A stretch of 8,570 nucleotides of DNA, taken from NCBI GenBank assembly GCA_029940115.1, contig JAOZRQ010000291.1, positions 1-8,570 on the forward strand, given 5' to 3'. Source of the DNA: Desulfobacterales bacterium. Its GTDB lineage: Bacteria > Desulfobacterota > Desulfobacteria > Desulfobacterales > 4be13. The notes beneath the pieces were generated by a model that was not told the DNA's origin, made no database searches, and worked only from the letters and a program-made list of their open reading frames with translations. Positions 3,773-8,570 of this stretch are shown here, piece after piece; position 1 is the first letter of the stretch; every line of letters starts with the position of its first letter. The position numbers and the translations under genes are program-made.

Positions 3773-6046
3773 ATGATTTGGGGAAAATACTTAAATGGCT
3801 TGGTCGGGATTCCTTTTCTGACCGGGCTTTACTTGACCAGTCTTTACAATTACCTGTTGTTTCACAGTCTCGCGGAGATATTCAGCATTGTGGTGGCCTG
3901 CGGCATTTTCATGATTGCCTGGAATTCCAGGAAATACATCAAAAATGAGTACCTGATCTTCATTGCCATTGCCTATCTCTTCATTGCCGGTCTGGATATC
4001 CTTCATACCTTGGGGTATAAGGGGATGCAGATATTTGCAGACTATGATTATTACGGGAATCAGCTCTGGATTGCGGCCCGTTATCTGGAGAGCATCACCC
4101 TTTTGGCGGCTTTCAGCTTTTTCCATACTGGGAGAAAAGTGAAGCCGCGTCAGGTCTTTCTTCTCTACACAGTGATTTTTTCTCTGTTCGTCGCGTCCAT
4201 TTTTTATTGGAAAGTATTCCCCATATGTTTTATTGAAGGGAAAGGGCTGACCCCTTTCAAGAAGATCAGTGAATACATCATCTGCCTGATTCTGCTCACG
4301 GACATGTGGCTGTTGTTCCGATATCGGGAGAAATTTGAGGAAAATGTGTTCAGACTTCTGGTCTGTTCCCTCATATTTACGATCATCTCCGAGCTGGCCT
4401 TCACATTTTATATCAGCAATTACGGATTTTCCAATCTGGTGGGGCATTATTTCAAGATATTCTCTTTTTACTCGATTTACAAAGCGATCATCGAAACCGG
4501 CATCGTCAAACCGTATGACATCATCTTCAGAGAACTTCTCATGAAAGAGACCCATCTGAAGGAAGCCAAGGACGCGGCCGAAGCCGCGAATCGGGCCAAA
4601 AGCGAATTTCTCGCGAATATGAGCCATGAACTCCGCACCCCGCTCAACGGCGTACTCGGATACGCCCAGATTCTGAAAAGGGAAGGGAACCTGACAGAAT
4701 CCCGAAAAACCGGACTTGATGTGATTGAGCGTAGCGGCCGACATCTCCTGAATCTGATCAATGAAGTCTTGGATATTTCCAAGATCGAGGCCAAGAAGAT
4801 GGAACTTCACCCATCCGACTTTCTCCTTCCTGAATTTCTGACCGCCATCGGCAAGGTGATCGAAATCCAGGCCCAGCATAAGGGGATATCCTTTCAAGCC
4901 GAACTTGCCCCTGATCTTCCCCGGGCAGTCCAAGGGGATGAAAAGCGACTGAACCAAGTTCTGCTCAACCTCATGGGCAACGCGGTCAAATTCACTCACA
5001 GAGGGGGGGTTCTGTTTAGGGTGGCAAGGGGCGAGGGGCAAGGGGCAAGGGGCGAGGGGCAAGGGGCGAGGGGCCAAGGGCAAGAGGAAGGGGAGGTGAG
5101 TGCCCATCGCCCATCGCCCATCGCCCATCGCCCATCGTCCATCCGCTTCCAAGTGGAGGACAGTGGCGTGGGGATTGCCAAAGACCAGTTGGAGGATATC
5201 TTTTCGCCGTTCAAACAGGTGGGCGAGCATACCCGTACCATCGAAGGGACCGGTCTGGGTCTGGCCATCAGCCGCAGACTTGTCCGGCTCATGGGCGGGG
5301 AACTGCATGTGGAGAGCGCCTCGGGGCAAGGAAGCGTATTCTGGTTTGACATCGAGCTGCCAGAATCCGCTGAACTCCCGGAGATCAGGAAATCAGAGGA
5401 CTATCAGCATATCATCGGCGTCAAAGGGAAACAGCCAAAAATTCTCGTGGTGGATGACCGGGGGGAAAACCGGATTGTTCTGGTGGATCTGCTTTCCCCC
5501 ATGGGATTTGAAGTGATGGAGGCGGTCCATGGGCGTGAAGGGATCGAAAAGGCATCCGAATTTCAGCCGGACTTGATATTCATGGACCTGGTGATGCCAG
5601 TGATGGACGGATTTGAGGCGACCCGCCGGATTCGGAACACGCCGGAACTGAATCATATCAAGGTGATCGTGCTTTCGGCAAGCTCCTCGCTTTCGCCCCG
5701 GGAGATCATTGTGAAGAGCGGTTGTGATGATTTCATCCCCAAGCCAGTGCAGGTGCCGATCATCTTCAGAGTGTTGAAGGCCCATCTGAAACTGGAATGG
5801 GAGTACAGGGAACCGGAAGGACCGGAGAGCGGGGCAGAACAGGTTCTTGTCATTCCTTCGAGGGAGGTGATTGAAAGGCTTTACAAATCCGCCCGGGTGG
5901 GGGATATTATGGGGATTCGGAAGCAACTGGACGCGCTTGAAGGGTCAGACCAGCGATATTTCCCTTTTGCCCAAGAGATTCGCAAGCTGGCAATGGCCTT
6001 TCAGGTCAAACAGATTCGGGACGCGCTTGAAGAATATATGCTGTAA
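3773..6046 (+). CDS. Membrane hybrid sensor histidine kinase: MASE3-HisKA-HATPase-REC-helical tail
   Basis: A 757-residue inner-membrane kinase. Residues ~5-240 form a multi-helix MASE3-type sensor, recognised by LDILHTLGYKGM (74-85) and QLWIAARYLES (97-107). A short coiled coil (255-278) leads to HisKA with phospho-acceptor His285 in MSHELRTPL. The HATPase domain has an N box near 399-409, G1 DSGVGI at 463-468 and G2 GTGLGL at 492-497. Between the N and G1 boxes, residues ~418-456 are a repeat-encoded Arg/Gly/Gln-rich then His/Arg/Pro-rich insertion not normal for the fold. The C-terminal receiver (556-~680) has D561/D562, phospho-acceptor D605 in FMDLVMPVMDG and K657. A helical tail (~697-757) follows and recurs in the next gene. 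The expected chemistry is ATP-dependent phosphorylation of His285 and transfer to D605. The ligand is unknown. It is the first gene of a three-gene signalling cluster. Confidence 0.92.
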   Translation: MIWGKYLNGLVGIPFLTGLYLTSLYNYLLFHSLAEIFSIVVACGIFMIAWNSRKYIKNEYLIFIAIAYLFIAGLDILHTLGYKGMQIFADYDYYGNQLWIAARYLESITLLAAFSFFHTGRKVKPRQVFLLYTVIFSLFVASIFYWKVFPICFIEGKGLTPFKKISEYIICLILLTDMWLLFRYREKFEENVFRLLVCSLIFTIISELAFTFYISNYGFSNLVGHYFKIFSFYSIYKAIIETGIVKPYDIIFRELLMKETHLKEAKDAAEAANRAKSEFLANMSHELRTPLNGVLGYAQILKREGNLTESRKTGLDVIERSGRHLLNLINEVLDISKIEAKKMELHPSDFLLPEFLTAIGKVIEIQAQHKGISFQAELAPDLPRAVQGDEKRLNQVLLNLMGNAVKFTHRGGVLFRVARGEGQGARGEGQGARGQGQEEGEVSAHRPSPIAHRPSSIRFQVEDSGVGIAKDQLEDIFSPFKQVGEHTRTIEGTGLGLAISRRLVRLMGGELHVESASGQGSVFWFDIELPESAELPEIRKSEDYQHIIGVKGKQPKILVVDDRGENRIVLVDLLSPMGFEVMEAVHGREGIEKASEFQPDLIFMDLVMPVMDGFEATRRIRNTPELNHIKVIVLSASSSLSPREIIVKSGCDDFIPKPVQVPIIFRVLKAHLKLEWEYREPEGPESGAEQVLVIPSREVIERLYKSARVGDIMGIRKQLDALEGSDQRYFPFAQEIRKLAMAFQVKQIRDALEEYML
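5023..5083 (+). repeat. In-gene heptamer array GGGGCRA
   Basis: Six perfect GGGGCAA/GGGGCGA heptamers (5028-5069) follow a partial unit and are followed by two decayed ones (5070-5083). Three heptamers make seven codons, so the protein shows a 7-residue repeat ARGEGQG. It lies within the HATPase domain of the MASE3 kinase. GGGGCAA words recur just after that gene at 6054-6060. Confidence 0.9.
5103..5137 (+). repeat. In-gene heptamer array CCCATCG x5
   Basis: Five identical CCCATCG units without mismatch, followed by a decayed TCCATCC unit. They lie 19 bases after the GGGGCRA array and inside the same kinase domain, and encode AHRPSPIAHRPS. Perfect identity suggests recent expansion. Because 7 is not a multiple of 3, a change of one unit would shift the downstream frame. 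Confidence 0.95.
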
Positions 6047-6082
6047 GCGGCGAGGGGCAAGCGGCGGCCACCTCAGAACCTT

Positions 6083-6124
6083 GGAGCTTGGAGCTTAGAG
6101 CTTACAGCTTACAGCTTACAGTTG
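6083..6124. repeat. Intergenic heptamer array RNAGCTT x6
   Basis: GGAGCTT twice, AGAGCTT once, ACAGCTT twice, then ACAGTTG. The array fills most of the 88-base gap between the MASE3 kinase and the receiver-like gene and ends at the ribosome site of the latter (GGGAG, 6124-6128). The gap also starts with kinase-array words (GGCGAGGGGCAAG at 6049-6061). Confidence 0.9.
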
Positions 6125-6134
6125 GGAGAGCAGG

Positions 6135-6812
6135 ATGAATGCTGAGACACCGAATGGGACGATTTTGGTTGTGGATGACAATCCGACCAATCTGAGTGTG
6201 CTTTTCTCCTATTTGAGCAACCAAGCGTTCACCGTTCTGGTGGCGGAGAGCGGGGAAGACGCGCTTGAAATCGTGGGCCCCGCGGGGTTCAAGTTCGTCA
6301 AGGCGTCAGATACAGAGGAGGCCCTGACGCATGTCTCGGCATCTCGGCCTGATCTGATCTTCATCAACGGGATGATGCTGGAGGATGAAAAGGATTTCAA
6401 TGGGCTACGCCAGATTCGGCAGTCCCTGACCTCCGAACAGGTTCTGCTCGCAGTTTCGGATGATGCCGAAGATCGTCAAGTCACGTTGAGCACGTTGTGT
6501 GACGATATTCTTTCAACGCCAGTACACCCGGAGGATATTCTGAAAAAACTGGAGGTTTATCTGGGGTTGGAATGGGTGGAGAAGGATGCCGGAGAAAAAA
6601 GCGGATTTGCCGTGCCGCCGGCCGATGATCTGCAACGGCTTCACAAACTTGCCCTCCGAGGGCATATCACGAAAATCATTGAGGAAGTGGATCGCTTGGA
6701 GCAGTCAGATGCCCAATATGCGACTTTTGCCGAAAAGCTCCGCCAGTTTGCGGATGCGTTCCAAGTGAGGATGATCCGGGAATTTTTGAACAAGTTTTTG
6801 AAGCTTGACTGA
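6135..6812 (+). CDS. Degenerate (pseudo-)receiver protein with a helical C-terminal tail
   Basis: A 225-residue soluble protein; GGGAG lies six bases before the ATG. The N-terminus is a normal receiver start: TILVVDDN (9-16, acidic D14/D15) and AESGEDALE (37-45). The aligned phospho-acceptor position in DLIFINGMM is Asn78 instead of Asp, and the conserved Lys after strand 5 is Thr128 (LSTPV instead of PKPV). The domain is also ~24 residues too long: after SGEDALEIV a second strand-helix unit (GFKFVKASDTEEAL, 51-64) occurs before strand 3. From there on it aligns with the C-terminal receiver and tail of the preceding kinase (CDDILSTPV with CDDFIPKPV; GLEW with KLEW; the ~161-223 tail with 697-757 there). 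The first ~47 residues resemble instead the start of the next gene. It is probably a non-phosphorylated adaptor or decoy in the same pathway; it could also be a decaying duplicate, though the frame is intact. Confidence 0.85.
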   Translation: MNAETPNGTILVVDDNPTNLSVLFSYLSNQAFTVLVAESGEDALEIVGPAGFKFVKASDTEEALTHVSASRPDLIFINGMMLEDEKDFNGLRQIRQSLTSEQVLLAVSDDAEDRQVTLSTLCDDILSTPVHPEDILKKLEVYLGLEWVEKDAGEKSGFAVPPADDLQRLHKLALRGHITKIIEEVDRLEQSDAQYATFAEKLRQFADAFQVRMIREFLNKFLKLD

Positions 6813-6874
6813 ATACATTACGGGCCGGACGCCGGCAAATGTCCGCAAATACTTGGCTCTTATGAAAGGGGAAA

Positions 6875-8570
6875 ATGAACAGACTGGAAACAGAGGACGC
6901 AACGATCCTGATCGTGGATGACAATCCCGCGAATCTCGGCACACTTTTCGAGTATTTGAACGACCTCGGGATCACCGTGTTGGTGGCCCAGAGCGGAGAG
7001 GACGCTTTGGAACTGGTTCAGGAGACCATGCCGGATGTCATCCTGTTGGACATTCTGATGCCGAGAATGGACGGCATAGAGACCTGCCAGCGATTGAAGG
7101 CGGCGGAGAACACGAAGGAGATTCCGGTGATCTTTGTCAGCGCGCTTTCCGAAACCGTTGACAAGCTGGCCGGCTTTGAAGTCGGCGGGGTGGATTACAT
7201 TACCAAGCCCTTTCATCAGGAAGAGGTGTTGGCTCGGGTGATCACCCATCTGAAGATTCGGAAGCTGTCAACCCGTCTTGAGGATCGGACCGCGGCGCTC
7301 TCCAACGCCAATCAGGAACTGGAGAAGGCGAAAAAAGCCGCGGAAGCCGCGAATCAGGCCAAAAGCGAATTTCTCGCCAACATGAGCCATGATATCCGGA
7401 CCCCCATGAACTCGGTCATCAACATGGCAAACTTCTTGGCGGAGACCGAGCTGAACCCGGAACAGCGGGAGTATGTGAAAAACATCCTCTCCTCCTCCGA
7501 TCTCCTGCTTTCTCTGCTCAATGACATCCTCGACTTTTCAAAGATCGAGGCCGGAAAGCTGGAATTCGAGATCCTTGACTTTCATCTGCCTCATCTCATT
7601 GAGCAGGTGGTCAACATATTGAAAGTGAGGGCGGATGAGAAAGGACTCCGATTGACGAGCCGAATTCGTCCGGATGTGCCGCCGCATCTTCGCGGGGATT
7701 CGGTGAGATTGCGCCAGATTCTGTTCAATCTGGTGAGCAATGCCCTCAAATTCACGCATGAGGGTGACGTGACGATCCATGTCTCCTGGGACCGGGGGAC
7801 CGACACCCATCATACCGTGCGCTTTGACGTTTCCGACACCGGCATCGGCATTCCAAAAGACCGCGTCGGTCTGCTGTTCAAATCCTTCTCCCAGGCGGAC
7901 GCGTCCACGACCCGGAAGTACGGGGGAACCGGACTCGGGCTGGCCATATCCAGGCAGTTGACAGAGAAGATGGGTGGAGAGATCGGCGTTGACAGCGAGG
8001 AGGGCGCAGGTAGCACATTCTGGTTCACCGCGCGATTTGAGGCGGCAAAACACGAACAGACTCCGTCAGAGAACGCGCCGAGCCCATCCGCCACTCCTCA
8101 CTCCTCGCCCCTCACCCCTCACCTTCATATTCTTCTGGCAGAGGATAATGAGATGAACCAGAAAGTCGCCACGATCATACTGGAGCGATTCGGTTTTTCC
8201 GTTGACATTGCAAATGACGGCAAAGAGGCCTTGGATATGCTGGAGAGGAAAGCGTATGATCTGATCCTGATGGATGTCCATATGCCGGAAATGGACGGCA
8301 TCGAAGCCACAAAAGCGATCCGAAACTCGGTATCCGAAACTCGGCATCTGCCGATTATCGCCATGACGGCCAATACGATGCAAGGGGATCGGGAACAGTA
8401 CATTGATGCAGGGATGAATGATTATGTGGCCAAACCAGTCAAACCCGAAACACTTCTCGCGGTCATTCAGAAGCAGATGGAAACTCGAACTTCGCAGAGC
8501 CCGGAGCCGAAAGCTCGGAGCCGAGAGCCCGGAGCCGAAAGCCCGGAGCCGAGAGCCGAAAGCCCGGAGC
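6875..8570 (+). CDS. Soluble hybrid histidine kinase REC-HisKA-HATPase-REC (3' end beyond window)
   Basis: 565 codons are visible and no stop is reached. The ATG at 6875 follows AGGGG (6867-6871) at short spacing. REC1 (~10-125) has ILIVDDN with D15/D16, phospho-acceptor D59 in LLDILMPRMDG, S89 and K111 in TKPF. A coiled-coil linker (~128-162) leads to HisKA with His172 in MSHDIRTPM, then HATPase with N box RQILFNLVSNALKF (280-293), DTGIGI (321-326) and YGGTGLGL (349-356). REC2 (~418-535) has AEDN (422-425), D467 in LMDVHMPEMDG and K520 in AKPV. There is no membrane segment, so input likely comes through REC1 from another kinase or partner. Two heptamer arrays encode its linkers (8092-8119 and 8499 onward). 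The sequence beyond REC2 is a Ser/Pro/Glu/Arg-rich linker that may lead to an HPt or output domain outside the window. It follows the receiver-like gene by 62 nt and is likely cotranscribed. Confidence 0.93.
   Translation, partial: MNRLETEDATILIVDDNPANLGTLFEYLNDLGITVLVAQSGEDALELVQETMPDVILLDILMPRMDGIETCQRLKAAENTKEIPVIFVSALSETVDKLAGFEVGGVDYITKPFHQEEVLARVITHLKIRKLSTRLEDRTAALSNANQELEKAKKAAEAANQAKSEFLANMSHDIRTPMNSVINMANFLAETELNPEQREYVKNILSSSDLLLSLLNDILDFSKIEAGKLEFEILDFHLPHLIEQVVNILKVRADEKGLRLTSRIRPDVPPHLRGDSVRLRQILFNLVSNALKFTHEGDVTIHVSWDRGTDTHHTVRFDVSDTGIGIPKDRVGLLFKSFSQADASTTRKYGGTGLGLAISRQLTEKMGGEIGVDSEEGAGSTFWFTARFEAAKHEQTPSENAPSPSATPHSSPLTPHLHILLAEDNEMNQKVATIILERFGFSVDIANDGKEALDMLERKAYDLILMDVHMPEMDGIEATKAIRNSVSETRHLPIIAMTANTMQGDREQYIDAGMNDYVAKPVKPETLLAVIQKQMETRTSQSPEPKARSREPGAESPEPRAESPE
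8092..8119 (+). repeat. In-gene heptamer array CRCYCCT x4
   Basis: CACTCCT, CACTCCT, CGCCCCT, CACCCCT in register, then a partial CACCTT. It encodes the Pro/Ser/His-rich linker between the HATPase domain and REC2 of the last gene, a position where length changes are tolerated structurally, though single-unit changes would still shift the frame. Confidence 0.85.
8499..8570 (+). repeat. In-gene heptamer array GCCSRRA, running off the window
   Basis: Ten in-register heptamers (GCCCGGA, GCCGAAA, GCTCGGA, GCCGAGA and variants) plus a partial unit at the edge. They often alternate to give a 14-bp period. It is read in frame as a Ser/Pro/Glu/Arg/Ala-rich tail after REC2. Its full length and what follows are unknown. 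Confidence 0.9.

Noticed and set aside
3791..5329. 512-codon open frame on the minus strand
   Set aside because: It is antisense to the kinase. The plus-strand frame has clear catalytic motifs, and the minus translation shows none.
6824..6836. Hairpin GCCGG-ACG-CCGGC after the receiver-like gene as a terminator
   Set aside because: The stem is only 5 bp and no T-tract follows. The next gene is close and in the same direction.

Overview
The window reads as a repeat-rich chromosomal stretch of a Gram-negative-type bacterium. The mix of many hybrid two-component proteins, a PqiA-type membrane protein and many short palindromic and tandem intergenic repeats resembles large, repeat-laden Desulfobacterota genomes (Desulfobacteraceae / Desulfonema-like). 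That placement is an inference from general impression; no marker gene is present.

Layout. Positions 1-1813 hold no gene I can support. This part consists of GTTTGTGA-type tandem arrays at both ends (1-101 and 1111-1347), three dispersed copies of a ~45-bp repeat, a perfect inverted repeat and, near 1.7 kb, a strongly self-complementary segment. A minus-strand gene (1814-2629) encodes a small PqiA-family integral membrane protein; its start codon touches a 25-unit heptanucleotide array. Positions 2630-3760 are again repeats: two copies of a ~130-145 bp element able to fold into a T shape (terminal inverted repeats plus two internal hairpins), and two clusters of a 27-bp palindrome-containing repeat.

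The right half (3773-8570) is a plus-strand signalling cluster. It contains (1) a membrane hybrid histidine kinase with a MASE3 sensor (MASE3-HisKA-HATPase-REC-helical tail); (2) a small receiver protein with the phospho-acceptor Asp replaced by Asn and the conserved Lys by Thr, apparently a chimera of the ends of its two neighbours; and (3) a soluble REC-HisKA-HATPase-REC hybrid kinase that runs off the window. Short gaps (88 and 62 nt) and common orientation suggest one operon-like unit, plausibly a phosphorelay with a non-phosphorylatable adaptor. No HPt domain or DNA-binding output is visible inside the window.

The recurring theme is a 7-bp period. At least seven heptanucleotide arrays of unrelated sequence occur: between genes, in protein linkers and, most strikingly, inside the ATP-binding domain of the first kinase. 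There, two different heptamer arrays form an in-frame ~39-residue insertion, and gain or loss of one unit would shift the frame.
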